Below, in pieces: positions 26,294-35,302 of a stretch of DNA of 64,000 nt. The translations under genes were made by a program, and so were the position numbers. Origin of the DNA: an uncultured Bacteroidaceae bacterium. GTDB taxonomy: Bacteria > Bacteroidota > Bacteroidia > Bacteroidales > Bacteroidaceae. The notes under the pieces are model-generated. The model had not been told where the DNA came from and searched no databases. It worked only from the letters and a program-made list of their open reading frames with translations. How positions within the stretch are numbered: position 1 is the first letter of the stretch; each line of letters begins with the position of its first letter. The DNA lies in NCBI GenBank assembly GCA_944320955.1, contig CALUJL010000006.1:1-64000 (forward strand). The letters run 5' to 3'.

Positions 26294-27073
26294 ATGGATA
26301 CACTCACCCTCATCAAAGTGGGCGGAAAAATAGTGGAAGACCCCGCCGCCCTTTCCTCGCTGCTCGACGACTTCTGCTCCCTGCCGGGGCGGAAACTGCT
26401 GGTCCACGGCGGCGGACGCTCGGCCACGGCACTGGCCACCCGCCTGGGTATCGAAACCCGGATGATAGGCGGACGGCGCGTGACGGACGAAGAGATGCTC
26501 CGCGTCGTCACCATGGTCTACGGAGGCCTGGTCAACAAGAACATCGTGGCCCAGCTCCAGGCCCGCGGCGCAAACGCGCTCGGACTGACGGGCGCCGACA
26601 TGGGCGTCATGCGCAGCCGCAAGCGCCCCGTCACGGCAGAAGGAGTGGACTACGGATACGTGGGCGACGTGGAGCGCGTAGACGCCGGCCTGCTCGCCGG
26701 CCTCATCGGGCGCGGCGTAGTGCCCGTCATGGCCCCGCTCACCCACGACGGGTCCGGCCACCTGCTCAACACCAATGCCGACACCATAGCCGGCGAAACG
26801 GCCAAAGCCCTGGCCCCGCACTTCGACGTGACCCTCGTCTTCTGCTTCGAGAAGGCAGGCGTCCTGCGCGACGAGGCCGACGAAGAGAGCGTCATCCCCC
26901 ACATCGATGCCGAAAGCTTTGCACACCTCCGGGAAGAAGGCATCGTCAGCGGCGGCATGATACCCAAGTTGGAGAACGCCTTCGCCGCCCTTCGCGAGGG
27001 CGTCCGGCGCGTAGTCATCACCCGCGCATCGGCCATCGCCAACGCAGGAGCAGGCACCATCGTCGAGCTCTAA
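26294..27073 (+). CDS. argB: Acetylglutamate kinase
   Basis: A 259-residue amino-acid kinase that phosphorylates N-acetylglutamate in arginine synthesis. The N-terminal LIKVGGKIV carries the catalytic lysine, KLLVHGGGRSAT binds phosphate, GRRVTDEEML and the late NTNADTIAGETAKAL and SGGMIPKLENA stretches bind substrates. The short N-terminus lacks the extra helix found in arginine-inhibited hexameric forms. The start at 26294 is the first Met after the speA stop. The other arg genes lie at the right end of the window, not here. Confidence 0.94.
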   Translation: MDTLTLIKVGGKIVEDPAALSSLLDDFCSLPGRKLLVHGGGRSATALATRLGIETRMIGGRRVTDEEMLRVVTMVYGGLVNKNIVAQLQARGANALGLTGADMGVMRSRKRPVTAEGVDYGYVGDVERVDAGLLAGLIGRGVVPVMAPLTHDGSGHLLNTNADTIAGETAKALAPHFDVTLVFCFEKAGVLRDEADEESVIPHIDAESFAHLREEGIVSGGMIPKLENAFAALREGVRRVVITRASAIANAGAGTIVEL

Positions 27074-27150
27074 GCAACAAGAAAAGCAGACTATACACGG
27101 CCCGGGTAGCTAAAGAGCGTTAAAAAAAGAGCGCTCCGTGCTCCCCGGCC

Positions 27151-27175
27151 GTAACTTTTATCCGGCTCATCCGTC
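27151..27175 (+). promoter_or_regulatory. Possible ECF-type promoter at the sigma-factor gene
   Basis: GTAAC (27151-27155) and CGTC (27172-27175), 16 bases apart, resemble -35/-10 elements of ECF sigma factors that control their own genes. The -10 abuts the annotated ATG, so if the promoter is real the true start may be the Met at 27188. Confidence 0.3.
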
Positions 27176-27697
27176 ATGACTATAGAGATGCAAGAAAAAG
27201 CGTTCCGCAACGTAATCCTTCCGCTGAAGGACAAATTCTACCGACTGGCGCTGCGCATCACGCTCGACAGCGCCGAAGCGGAAGACATCGTGCAGGACAC
27301 CTTGATACGCATCTGGGAAAAGCGGGACGAGTGGCCCTCCGTCGAGTCCTTCGAAGCCTTGGGGCTGACCATCTGCCGCAACCTGGCCATCGACAGGAGC
27401 CAGCGGAAAGAGGCGCAAAACGTAGAGCTGATTCCCGAACAGATGGATGCCCCGCAGACATCAGGCCCCCACGAGATGGCCGTGGCCAACGAAAGCATGG
27501 AACTCATCCGCCGCCTCATCGACGGGTTGCCCCCCCGGCAGAGAGAAGTGCTCCAGTTGCGCGACATCGAAGGCCTCCCCTACCGGGAAATCGCAGCGGT
27601 CCTGCACGTCACGGAAGACCAAGTGAAAATAACCCTCTTCCGGGCGCGGCAAGCCCTGCGGAAACAATTTAAAGAAATAGACGACTATGGATTATAA
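27176..27697 (+). CDS. RNA polymerase ECF-type sigma-70 factor
   Basis: A 173-residue ECF sigma factor with region 2 (YRLALRITLDSAEAEDIVQDTLIRIWEKRDEW) and region 4 (LIDGLPPRQREVLQLRDIEGLPYREIAAVLHVTEDQVKITLFRARQALRK, in part). The DNA-binding helix lies around residues 140-165. It overlaps the next gene by 11 bases, which encodes a small membrane protein likely to act with it. A second in-frame Met at 27188 is an alternative start. Confidence 0.92.
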   Translation: MTIEMQEKAFRNVILPLKDKFYRLALRITLDSAEAEDIVQDTLIRIWEKRDEWPSVESFEALGLTICRNLAIDRSQRKEAQNVELIPEQMDAPQTSGPHEMAVANESMELIRRLIDGLPPRQREVLQLRDIEGLPYREIAAVLHVTEDQVKITLFRARQALRKQFKEIDDYGL

Positions 27698-28178
27698 GTA
27701 CATCGAACAACTGCTGGACCGCTACTGGAACTGCGAAACCTCCCCCGAGGAAGAAGCCATCCTGCGCGCGTTCTTCTCACAGAGCGACGTACCCGTCCAT
27801 CTGCTCCGCTACAAACCCCTCTTTGCCTACGCCAAGAAACAGGCCGAGGCGAAGATCCTGGGCGAAGACTTCGACCGCCGCGTGATGGAAGCCATCCAGG
27901 CGCCGATAGTCAAGGCCCATCCGCTCACCCTCGCCTCCCGCTTCAGCGGACTCTACAAGTCGGCCGCCGCAGTGGCCGTCATCTGCCTGCTGGGGAGCAT
28001 AGGGCACCAGATGTTCCGCACCTCACAACCGGCCGGCTACACCGAGCCCGCCCCCATAGGGACGAAAGCCCAAGTAGCCGCAAAGGCCGCACTGTCCGAC
28101 CGCCACATCTCGATGATCGACAGCACGAAGACAGTGAAACACAAGACCACCCCCGCCGACCGGGTAGTCACCGAGTAG
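27687..28178 (+). CDS. Small single-pass membrane protein, probable anti-sigma partner
   Basis: A 163-residue protein whose N-terminus (YKYIEQLLDRYWNCETSPEEEAILRAFF) is a pattern seen in cytoplasmic parts of Bacteroidetes anti-sigma-like proteins. One membrane segment (SAAAVAVICLLGSIGHQMF) lies at about 92-110, with a short polar outside tail. The 11-base overlap with the sigma-factor gene supports coupled expression. I cannot identify a conserved zinc motif, so the anti-sigma role is inferred from layout. Confidence 0.65.
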   Translation: MDYKYIEQLLDRYWNCETSPEEEAILRAFFSQSDVPVHLLRYKPLFAYAKKQAEAKILGEDFDRRVMEAIQAPIVKAHPLTLASRFSGLYKSAAAVAVICLLGSIGHQMFRTSQPAGYTEPAPIGTKAQVAAKAALSDRHISMIDSTKTVKHKTTPADRVVTE

Positions 28179-28297
28179 CACATTTTCATTTTCGCTTAAA
28201 ACAATAAATACGTTTAGTCTGCTTTTTACTTAAAAACACACCAAGTGAAGCTGTGAAGTTTCAATCCTCTCTAAACATTTTCTTATTTATCAACGAT

Positions 28298-28328
28298 AAA
28301 AGGGTGTCTGCTGAAGATACCCTTTTTT
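28298..28328. terminator. Bidirectional terminator between convergent genes
   Basis: AAAAGGGT (28298-28305) pairs with ACCCTTTT (28319-28326), with A- and T-tracts on both outer sides, between the anti-sigma-like gene and the convergent DUF2851 gene. Confidence 0.75.
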
Positions 28329-29653
28329 CATTTCCTCCGCATAAACTCATAGCCGAAAGCACAGAAAAGGCACTTCCTCCGGTCGCAATACTCCTTGGAC
28401 AGCTCGATCAGCGCCTGCGAGTCCGCCGCATGCTCGCACCCCACTCCCAGCCCGTGCCAGCTGCGGACAATACGGTTGTCCTCCGGCGGCAGCGACTCCA
28501 GGAAGCCCATGGCCCGCTCCGGCAGCGCCGCATTGCCCCGGTGCAGGCCGTAGGCATAGAGGAACGGCACCACCGTGTTGATCACCAGCAGGCGCAGCGA
28601 AGCCACACTCATGGGCCGCGCCGCCTCCTTCGTCGTCATGCCGAAGTGCAAGTGCGTGCGCCAATACCCGTCCGCCTCCGCCTGCAGCAGGCGGCACGCC
28701 TCGTCCGGCGTCTTCGCCTCCATCAGTTCCGAGAAAAGAAACGGCTTGCGGCAATACAGGTCGGCCAGCTGCGCCAGCCGCAGGTGCGGGAAATTGCCCG
28801 GCCTCATGCGCAGCATCCGGCAGACCGGAGGCGAATAGCCCGTCCGCCCCTGCCCCCCGCCGTCGGCCGCGCCCGGCCCGTCGAGGCTGTACTTATAGGC
28901 CAGATAACGGTATTCCCGCAGCAAATCGCGCGCATAGTCGTCCGGCGCCGCATCCTCGCCCGCCGACGTGGTCAGCAGGCCCGCCCGGCCGAAGAAGAGC
29001 GCCTCGATCTGCCGTCGGTCGTCGCGGTGCTTGTTCAGCACCGTCGTCGGAATCGTCCGCGCCCACTGCTCGAAGGCATCGCTGTTTACCCCGAACCCGA
29101 AGTTCCGCGCCAGCGTGATGAAGAAAGCCCGCTCCCAGTCCTGCCCCACCGCCTCCAGCCGCCCGCGTATGGCCTCCACCTTCTGCTCCAGCCGCTCGTA
29201 GACCAGCGTCGAGAGCCAGCCGTGCACCTTCAGCCGCGGCAGCCCCACCACCGCCTCCGCACACGCCGGACGGCTCAAATCCGCCGGATGCGCCAGCGAG
29301 CGGTAGTTAGCCTCCACATGCGGCGGCACCTTCAGTATCAGCTGCGGGATCAGCTCCCCGTCCGGCCGCGGGATCAGCGCGTCCTCCACCTCCACCACGT
29401 GCAGGATCACCCCGGCATAGGCCGGATCCCGCTCGTGCCCGTGGCGGAACCAGTCCGACGCCCGCCGGTGCAGTTCCACATTGCCCACCCAGAGGACGCC
29501 CCCGATCTTGATTTTCGCATTGAAGAAATCCGGCCCCGCATCCCGGTTTATCAACCCCGGATCCAGCACCTCCACCTCCGCGCCCTGCGTCGTCCGCATC
29601 GGCTGCAGCAGAAAAAGACGGTAATTCCAGACATAATGCAACAAACGTTCCAC
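28328..29653 (-). CDS. DUF2851 family protein (GTG start)
   Basis: A 441-residue protein of the Bacteroidetes DUF2851 family. The typical opening ERLLHYVWNYRLF, then VEVLDPGLINRDAGPDFFNAKIKIGG (reminiscent of a PD-(D/E)XK core with Asp/Glu/Lys), VLHVVEVED and a C-terminal CRRKCLFCAFGYEFMRRK-like end are seen. I chose the GTG at 29653; a longer ATG start at 29764 would run through the promoter and a palindromic-unit array. Nuclease activity is suggested by the motif order but not shown. Confidence 0.8.
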   Translation of the reverse strand: MERLLHYVWNYRLFLLQPMRTTQGAEVEVLDPGLINRDAGPDFFNAKIKIGGVLWVGNVELHRRASDWFRHGHERDPAYAGVILHVVEVEDALIPRPDGELIPQLILKVPPHVEANYRSLAHPADLSRPACAEAVVGLPRLKVHGWLSTLVYERLEQKVEAIRGRLEAVGQDWERAFFITLARNFGFGVNSDAFEQWARTIPTTVLNKHRDDRRQIEALFFGRAGLLTTSAGEDAAPDDYARDLLREYRYLAYKYSLDGPGAADGGGQGRTGYSPPVCRMLRMRPGNFPHLRLAQLADLYCRKPFLFSELMEAKTPDEACRLLQAEADGYWRTHLHFGMTTKEAARPMSVASLRLLVINTVVPFLYAYGLHRGNAALPERAMGFLESLPPEDNRIVRSWHGLGVGCEHAADSQALIELSKEYCDRRKCLFCAFGYEFMRRK

Positions 29654-29698
29654 GGCCAGTTCCTCCAAAACAGCGGGGGATTTCCTCCCCGCCGCAAG

Positions 29699-29706
29699 CA
29701 AAGGTA
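29699..29706 (-). promoter_or_regulatory. -7 box of the DUF2851 gene
   Basis: The minus strand reads TACCTTTG, an exact TAnnTTTG match, 46 bases before the GTG start at 29653. Its position argues against the longer ATG start. Confidence 0.55.
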
Positions 29707-29724
29707 AAGAAATCCCTCCGCATT

Positions 29725-29791
29725 CCCGAAAAAGCGCCCGGGAAAAAACAAAAAAGCCCTGCAACTTTCCGAAAAAAGCGGCAGGGCTTCT
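29725..29791. repeat. Array of short palindromic units (site 6)
   Basis: Units GAAAAAGCGCCCGGG, then AAAAAAGCCCTGCAACTTTC and GAAAAAAGCGGCAGGGCTTC. The last two form an inverted pair (AAGCCCTGC against GCAGGGCTT) that could also terminate transcription leaving the polysaccharide locus on the minus strand. Confidence 0.6.
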
Positions 29792-29818
29792 GTTAGCAAA
29801 AGGACATATTCCTAAAAT

Positions 29819-30673
29819 TCAACTTGGCAACCTTACCTTTTGAACCTTATCCCAATCAACCTGTTGTTCTGCTGTAGCCAAATCTATAAATCTAAAATCA
29901 GTCAACCACTTACGCAATTTCCGTTCCGCACCAGCCAAACCATAATAAGACTTGAAACGTCGGAACAATCCCAAATCCTTGATCAAAGGCTGATTGGCAT
30001 CCATATCGCGCGGATGTATATATGCCATCAGATAATCTGAAGATTCCCTCGACCACTCCTTTATCATCCGGTAAGGAAATAAACGGAAATATCCTCCACC
30101 GGAGAAGATGATATGCTTTCCCGCAATAGTCTTGAAAGTTATCGGAAACTCTTTCATCCGGACCGCTCCATATTCTATCACCGCAGGACCATTCGTCGGG
30201 TAACTTGGCATCCCTCCATGAGCATGGACAGCCGGAAATACAGAACAATCAGTAGTAATTCCCAATTCATTCAGAATTCCATAGGCCCATCCTTCCGTCT
30301 CACGGATAGAAAATCCGGGTGCCCGAAAACGAATAACCTTCTTACCAGTTATATCTTCAAGCCTTTTGATACTCTCTTCCACATCCTTCCTGAATTCTTC
30401 CGGCGTCTGCTGCCATACGGGCTGATGATTCATCGTATGAGATCCTACCTCAAAACGCTCAGCTATTCTCTTTACTATTGCAGGGTAGCGCTTTGCAACC
30501 CATCCTATCACAAAAAAGGTAGCTTTCGTATCGGTAGAATCAAGAATATCAATAATCCTGCCTACATTCCCCTCAATTCGTTTTTCAAAATTTACCCATT
30601 GTGCTTCGCTACGCGTTGAGTCATTCTCTAAAAGATGAAACCACTCTTCTGTATCAAACGTCAATATATTCAT
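29819..30673 (-). CDS. Polysaccharide deacetylase (NodB domain)
   Basis: A 284-residue cytoplasmic deacetylase, the last gene of the surface-polysaccharide locus. The NodB motif 1 is LTFDTEEWF near the N-terminus, the metal-binding SHTMNHQPV gives the HxxxH pair at about 77-81, and FRAPGFS follows. The C-terminal part (SGGGYFRLFPYRMIK, YIHPRDMD) matches the DUF3473-containing subfamily tied to exopolysaccharide loci. It would remove N-acetyl groups from a polymer or lipid-linked intermediate. It ends 1 base from the upstream gene. Confidence 0.88.
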   Translation of the reverse strand: MNILTFDTEEWFHLLENDSTRSEAQWVNFEKRIEGNVGRIIDILDSTDTKATFFVIGWVAKRYPAIVKRIAERFEVGSHTMNHQPVWQQTPEEFRKDVEESIKRLEDITGKKVIRFRAPGFSIRETEGWAYGILNELGITTDCSVFPAVHAHGGMPSYPTNGPAVIEYGAVRMKEFPITFKTIAGKHIIFSGGGYFRLFPYRMIKEWSRESSDYLMAYIHPRDMDANQPLIKDLGLFRRFKSYYGLAGAERKLRKWLTDFRFIDLATAEQQVDWDKVQKVRLPS

Positions 30674-30674
30674 C

Positions 30675-31628
30675 CTATAACAAATCGTAATTCGAGAGAT
30701 TTACCTCCCAGTTTTTAATATCCAGGACTTCTGTTCCCAAAAAATTCTCATCGAAAACCTTCCCGACAAAATGGAAATGCTTCGGTTCTACGCAATGAGG
30801 TATCCGCAACATAGACAGAGGCCTAAATGGCAGTTTACCTACATACAGAATGATAGGAGTTTGTTTCTCAAGGCTATATATACACCGACAAGCCTCATCA
30901 AAATTACGCTTCGACAAGGGATATACATCCATCAAAAAAGTAGCCAGAATCCCCTTGAAGTCCGAGTTGCGATACACAAACTTAAACCCGTTCCTCTCCA
31001 CTATCTGATAATCCCCACCAAACCATTTATAGCGATGCTCATCAAAATCCGACCTGTCTTTACGAAACCTAAATGAATATTCTTTCCTGCTCCTCTGCGA
31101 TAAATGGGAAAACAAGATTATAAAGGAGGCAAAAAACTTGCTCAAAGGATTCAAAAAACTCACCCTCTTACTCACACCACCAACACGAATCGGCAAACAA
31201 TATGTATCCAATGAACCTATTTCATCGAACTTAAAATATTTGACCTGGATAGGATAAGAATTGTCATTGGGAAAACCCATCCGCATTTTACACCCATCAG
31301 CCATAGCCGCTTCCCCGCAAGCCATAAGCAACTTCCGATACAAGCCTTTTCCACGGTAAGCCGGATGCACCATCGCATCCATACTCAAAGCCAGAAAGAA
31401 GGGCTGTCCATCTTTCAGATAGCGAAAGGGGACATATACATTATGCCCGACAATCTCGCCATTCTCGACTCCAATTGCATGATAGGAATATCCTTTAGAA
31501 GTGTTACCGAATTCTTCAAAAAAAGAATCGTCCTCTCTTTTCTTCTCAAAAACGACCTCAAAGAGTCGGTATATGGCTGAAACTTCGGCTTTCGTCAGTT
31601 CATTCGTCCTTTTTACTACAATATCCAT
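30675..31628 (-). CDS. GNAT-family N-acetyltransferase of the polysaccharide locus
   Basis: A 317-residue protein with a GNAT acetyl-CoA-binding motif AMVHPAYRGKGLYRKLL near residues 87-103 and a longer C-terminal half of unknown fold, including VSFLNPLSKFFASFIILFSHL. Position between a glycosyltransferase and the deacetylase suggests it acylates a sugar amine of the repeat unit. Strongly AT-rich compared with the backbone, as are its neighbours. Confidence 0.7.
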   Translation of the reverse strand: MDIVVKRTNELTKAEVSAIYRLFEVVFEKKREDDSFFEEFGNTSKGYSYHAIGVENGEIVGHNVYVPFRYLKDGQPFFLALSMDAMVHPAYRGKGLYRKLLMACGEAAMADGCKMRMGFPNDNSYPIQVKYFKFDEIGSLDTYCLPIRVGGVSKRVSFLNPLSKFFASFIILFSHLSQRSRKEYSFRFRKDRSDFDEHRYKWFGGDYQIVERNGFKFVYRNSDFKGILATFLMDVYPLSKRNFDEACRCIYSLEKQTPIILYVGKLPFRPLSMLRIPHCVEPKHFHFVGKVFDENFLGTEVLDIKNWEVNLSNYDLL

Positions 31629-31633
31629 CTCAT

Positions 31634-32416
31634 TTATGCTTTAGAAGCAACTTTTCTATATTTCCGAAGGCCAAAGAACAGCCAACAGACAAAACAATAG
31701 AAAGCCTCCCACAGATTCAGTTGTTCCACATTTCTTAAAACTTTCCATTGGGAAATCATTACCTTACGCTTATTCGAAGTCGCAGAATTCCCGCGAATCC
31801 GATAATTTCCCAAAATTTCTTCATTCCCATAAGCTACCTTGATCTTCTTCAATATAGAGAGCCAGTAGACCCAATCATCACGCAGACTACCTAACGCTTC
31901 ATTAAAGAAAAACAATCCACAACGCTCCCTGTCATAAATTGTAGTCGATATAAAAATCGGACAATACTTCAGCAATTCCCGATAGGTTATTTGCTTAGGG
32001 ACAATGAAAGGTTTATACATTTCATCATCTCCGACCTCTTGAATTCGCCTACGGGAAGAAAAGACAAGAGGATAATTGTTATCCCTCATGTATTGCACTT
32101 GCTTTTCCAAATAAGTAGGGAACCAAGTATCGTCCGAGTCGAGAAAAGCGATATACCGCCCCCGGGCTTCGCGGAGCGCAATGTTGCGCGCGCCGGACGA
32201 TCCCTTGTTGACCTTGCTCTCAATCAGCCTGATACGCGGATCCGCATACTGCCTCACCACCCGGATGCCCGCTCCCCCGTCCGGCGAACAGTCGTCCACG
32301 ATGATCATTTCCCAGTCCGCATAAGTCTGCCGCAAGACAGACTCTATCGTCTCGCCCACAAAGGCTTCCCCCTTATACATCGGGGTGATAATCGAAACCA
32401 AACTATCGTTTTCCAT
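31634..32416 (-). CDS. Glycosyltransferase family 2
   Basis: A 260-residue GT-A enzyme. The nucleotide-binding opening is LVSIITPMYKGEAFVGETIESVLRQTYADWEMIIVDDCSPDGG, and the metal-binding DXD is FLDSDDTWF at about 93-101. It probably adds one sugar to the lipid-linked repeat unit. The C-terminus has a weakly hydrophobic aromatic stretch (LWEAFYCFVCWLFFGLRKY). Donor and acceptor cannot be told. Confidence 0.88.
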   Translation of the reverse strand: MENDSLVSIITPMYKGEAFVGETIESVLRQTYADWEMIIVDDCSPDGGAGIRVVRQYADPRIRLIESKVNKGSSGARNIALREARGRYIAFLDSDDTWFPTYLEKQVQYMRDNNYPLVFSSRRRIQEVGDDEMYKPFIVPKQITYRELLKYCPIFISTTIYDRERCGLFFFNEALGSLRDDWVYWLSILKKIKVAYGNEEILGNYRIRGNSATSNKRKVMISQWKVLRNVEQLNLWEAFYCFVCWLFFGLRKYRKVASKA

Positions 32417-32430
32417 ATTTCAACACATAT

Positions 32431-33407
32431 TTATAGACCGATCAATAAGGCGCAAGATGCCACCAGGCGGCTCTTCTTTTTCATCCTCACGACCCACATC
32501 CCTATCAGTACGGGCACCGCGAAACCGACGACAAAGGATACAGCCGACAGGACATACTGGTCCACCTCCGGAAACCTGTGCGCAATCGGGCCGCGGATTA
32601 GCATTTGAGGAAAATAGGACAGAAGGAACACGGCATAAGTAAAGTCCGACAAAGCGACCGTACGCTCCCCGCACCGGTTCGCCACGGCAAGCGACAGGGA
32701 AAGGCTGAAAAGGATGCCCACCAAGGCTGCTACCAATTTGACTTTTATCAGACAGGCCGACAAGACAAACAAGACGGGCAACAGGAACAGCCGATAACGC
32801 CTCAGGAAATCATCGACCGCCTGTTTATAAGAACAGTACACGATGCCCAAAGCAAAATAGCCGGAATATTCAATTGCCGTCGAAAACTCAAAGAAGGAAA
32901 CCTCCGGCACTACCGCACCCAAGACGAAGAGAAGAATTACCCCCCCCGTTGTATATAATTATTTACAACAAGCCCCTTTATCGAAACAAAGAGCAGGAAA
33001 ATCACAAACAAGGTCGGCAAAAACCACATGAAACCCACCGGGGCAAAAAAGAGCATATCGAAATAAGTACCCCACTCGAACGAAAGCGGGTGCTGCATCT
33101 GGCTCGTATCGATAAACCGGGCTTTTATCACAAAAATCACGCTGCTCACAAACCAGTAAGGCAGCAACAGGCGCTTTACTTTTTTCCATAGGAAACGCTT
33201 CCGGCAGAGCCCCGAAAGTTTCTCGCGCGGGTTGGTATAGAAAAACAAGAAGCCGGACAAGAAGAAAAACAAGGGCATGTGGAAGGTATAAACCCACTTG
33301 AAAATCCAGAGTTTCTTGTAGTCCAGCGTAATATCAGAATGCCCGATTACCACCAAGAGGGTGGCAAACACAAACAGAAAGGAGATCTGCGTCAACTTCT
33401 TCGCCAT
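32431..33407 (-). pseudogene. Acyltransferase family 3 gene interrupted by a poly-G frameshift (probably phase-off)
   Basis: Two abutting frames encode one membrane acyltransferase. The first (33407 to 32937) has the family opening SFLFVFATLLVVIGH and FHMPLFFFLSGFLFFY and ends VVNNYIQRGG-stop. The second continues from VILLLFVLGAVVPEVSFF through several membrane segments to 32431. The break is a run of eight G on the coding strand (32940-32947). Adding one G, or removing two, restores a 325-residue protein with about ten membrane segments. It probably O-acetylates the polysaccharide. Either a phase-off contingency gene or a homopolymer sequencing error. Confidence 0.8.
32940..32947 (-). repeat. 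G8 homopolymer in an acyltransferase gene
   Basis: Eight G on the coding strand at the exact frame break of the acyltransferase gene. Nine or six would give an open frame. Confidence 0.85.
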
Positions 33408-33416
33408 ACAACCCTG

Positions 33417-34523
33417 TCAATTACGGTTTAACTCTTCTGCCAAATCCAACGCACGCTCAATCACCTGGTGCATATCGTAATACCTGTATTCCGCCAGCCG
33501 GCCGCAAAACACCACGTTCTTCTCTTCCGCCGCCAAAGCCCTGTAAGCAGCATAGAGCCGGCCGTTCCGCTCGTCATTCACCGGATAATACGGCTCGTCG
33601 CCCGGCTTCCACTCCTGCGAATACTCGCGGGAAATCACCGTGTCCGGCTGCTGCCCGAACTCGAAATGCTTGTGCTCGATGATGCGCGTATAGGGCGTCT
33701 CCGCATCCGTATAGTTCACCACGGCATTCCCCTGGTAATTCTCCACACCCTCCAGCAACTCCGTCTCGAAACGCACCGTGCGGTACTCCAGATGCCCGAG
33801 CCGGTAATCGAAATAGCGGTCTATCTCGCCCGTATAGATGACCCTCGCGGCCAGCGAATCGAAATAGACCCGGTCCGAGAAATAGTCCGCATTCAACCGT
33901 ACCTCCACGCCTTCCAGCATACGCTCCACCAGGCGGGTGTATCCGCCGATGGGAATGCCCTGGTAGCGGTCGTTGAAATAATTGTTGTCGAAAGTGAAAC
34001 GCACCGGCAGGCGCCTGATGATGAAAGGCGGAAGCTCCGTGGCCTTGCGGCCCCACTGCTTCTCGGTGTACTCCTTGACCAGCGTATGGTAAATATCGCG
34101 CCCCACGAGGGAAATGGCCTGCTCCTCCAGGTTCCGGGGCTCCGCGATGCCCGCCTCCGCCCGCTGCCGCCCGATCCGCTCGGCCGCCTGCAGCGGTGTC
34201 GTCACGCCCCACATCTGGTAGAACGTATTCATGTTGAACGGCAGATTATAGAGCCGCCCTTTGTAGTTGGCCACGGGGGAATTCGTGTACCGGTTGAATT
34301 CCGCAAACCGATTCACGAAGTTCCACACCCTCCGGTTGCCCGTATGGAAGATATGCGCCCCATACTTGTGCACCTGTATCCCCCTCACCTCTTCGGTGTA
34401 CACATTCCCCCCGATATGAGGCCGCTTATCGATCACCAGGCACCGCTTCCCCGCCCGGGAAAGACAATGCCCCACCACGGCTCCGGCCAACCCGGAACCG
34501 ACAATCAAGTAGTCGTATGTCAT
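33417..34523 (-). CDS. glf: UDP-galactopyranose mutase
   Basis: A 368-residue flavoenzyme converting UDP-galactopyranose to UDP-galactofuranose. The FAD-binding YDYLIVGSGLAGAVVGHCL opens the protein, followed by IDKRPHIGGNVYTE, HKYGAHIFHT, EKQWGRKATELP, FNDRYQGIPIGGYT and the C-terminal FCGRLAEYRYYDMHQVI. Its presence shows that the locus makes a polymer containing galactofuranose, and one of the neighbouring glycosyltransferases is likely a Galf transferase. It is GC-richer than the genes around it. Confidence 0.95.
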   Translation of the reverse strand: MTYDYLIVGSGLAGAVVGHCLSRAGKRCLVIDKRPHIGGNVYTEEVRGIQVHKYGAHIFHTGNRRVWNFVNRFAEFNRYTNSPVANYKGRLYNLPFNMNTFYQMWGVTTPLQAAERIGRQRAEAGIAEPRNLEEQAISLVGRDIYHTLVKEYTEKQWGRKATELPPFIIRRLPVRFTFDNNYFNDRYQGIPIGGYTRLVERMLEGVEVRLNADYFSDRVYFDSLAARVIYTGEIDRYFDYRLGHLEYRTVRFETELLEGVENYQGNAVVNYTDAETPYTRIIEHKHFEFGQQPDTVISREYSQEWKPGDEPYYPVNDERNGRLYAAYRALAAEEKNVVFCGRLAEYRYYDMHQVIERALDLAEELNRN

Positions 34524-34546
34524 AAAAAAGATTTTAGCTATCCACT

Positions 34547-35296
34547 TTATGCCCCAATAACCGTCTTCAAACGATAGAACAAAGAACGTCCGATGACAGA
34601 AAAGAATATTGGAATCCGGTAATAGATTTTATACCACAAGGGATAAGGACTTTTCTCCGAAGCCGAGCTCATGTTGTCCCCATGCCTGCGATATAGACTC
34701 AACTGGACAGGCAATCGCCGGGTTTTAAATAAGAGCTCCGCCAATAAACAAATCCATGTATCATGGGCTATATACGGCTTCATGGGCAATGCCGCGGTCA
34801 ACACTTCCCGACGAAAAGCCATACAACATCCCAAATATTTCACCTTTATAAAATTATGTATGAATCCACCTTGCACATGTATCAACGAGAAATAAGAAAA
34901 GCACACCGTATCCAACTCAGCATCTGCCACCCGGCAGTCATGAACCACAAGGTCAGCTTGTCGCAAAGCTTCCAGGCATTTCTCAACCTTTCCCGGCAAC
35001 CAGACGTCATCCTGATCGGAAAGAAAGATAAAATCCCCTTTGGCATGCTGCAAAGCATGCTCGAAATTAGTTGTTACCAATTGGGCAGACTTCTTATATG
35101 CCGACTTATTCCGAACAAAAGGATATAGCTTAATGCGCTTATCTCCGTATCCCCCTATGATCTCCAAAGTAGAATCTGTAGAAGCATCATCCGATATCAC
35201 AAGCTCGTCCTCCTGCCCCAATTGGGACAAGATACTATCTATCTGCTCGCGAATATACTTCTGGCCATTATATGTGGCCATACAGACTGAAATCAT
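34547..35296 (-). CDS. Glycosyltransferase family 2
   Basis: A 249-residue GT-A enzyme opening ISVCMATYNGQKYIREQIDSILSQLGQEDELVISDDASTDST. The metal site is FLSDQDDVWLPGKVEKCLE (DQDD, about 93-96). The remainder resembles rhamnosyl- or galactofuranosyl-type transferases acting in O-antigen loci, with a C-terminal aromatic, basic stretch. Next to glf, so transfer of galactofuranose is possible but unproven. Confidence 0.88.
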   Translation of the reverse strand: MISVCMATYNGQKYIREQIDSILSQLGQEDELVISDDASTDSTLEIIGGYGDKRIKLYPFVRNKSAYKKSAQLVTTNFEHALQHAKGDFIFLSDQDDVWLPGKVEKCLEALRQADLVVHDCRVADAELDTVCFSYFSLIHVQGGFIHNFIKVKYLGCCMAFRREVLTAALPMKPYIAHDTWICLLAELLFKTRRLPVQLSLYRRHGDNMSSASEKSPYPLWYKIYYRIPIFFSVIGRSLFYRLKTVIGA

Positions 35297-35302
35297 AACG
35301 TA

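Noticed and set aside
32431-33407. Two separate small membrane-protein genes
   Set aside because: The two frames together make one acyltransferase-3 protein, and the break falls exactly in a G8 run, so one interrupted gene is the better reading.
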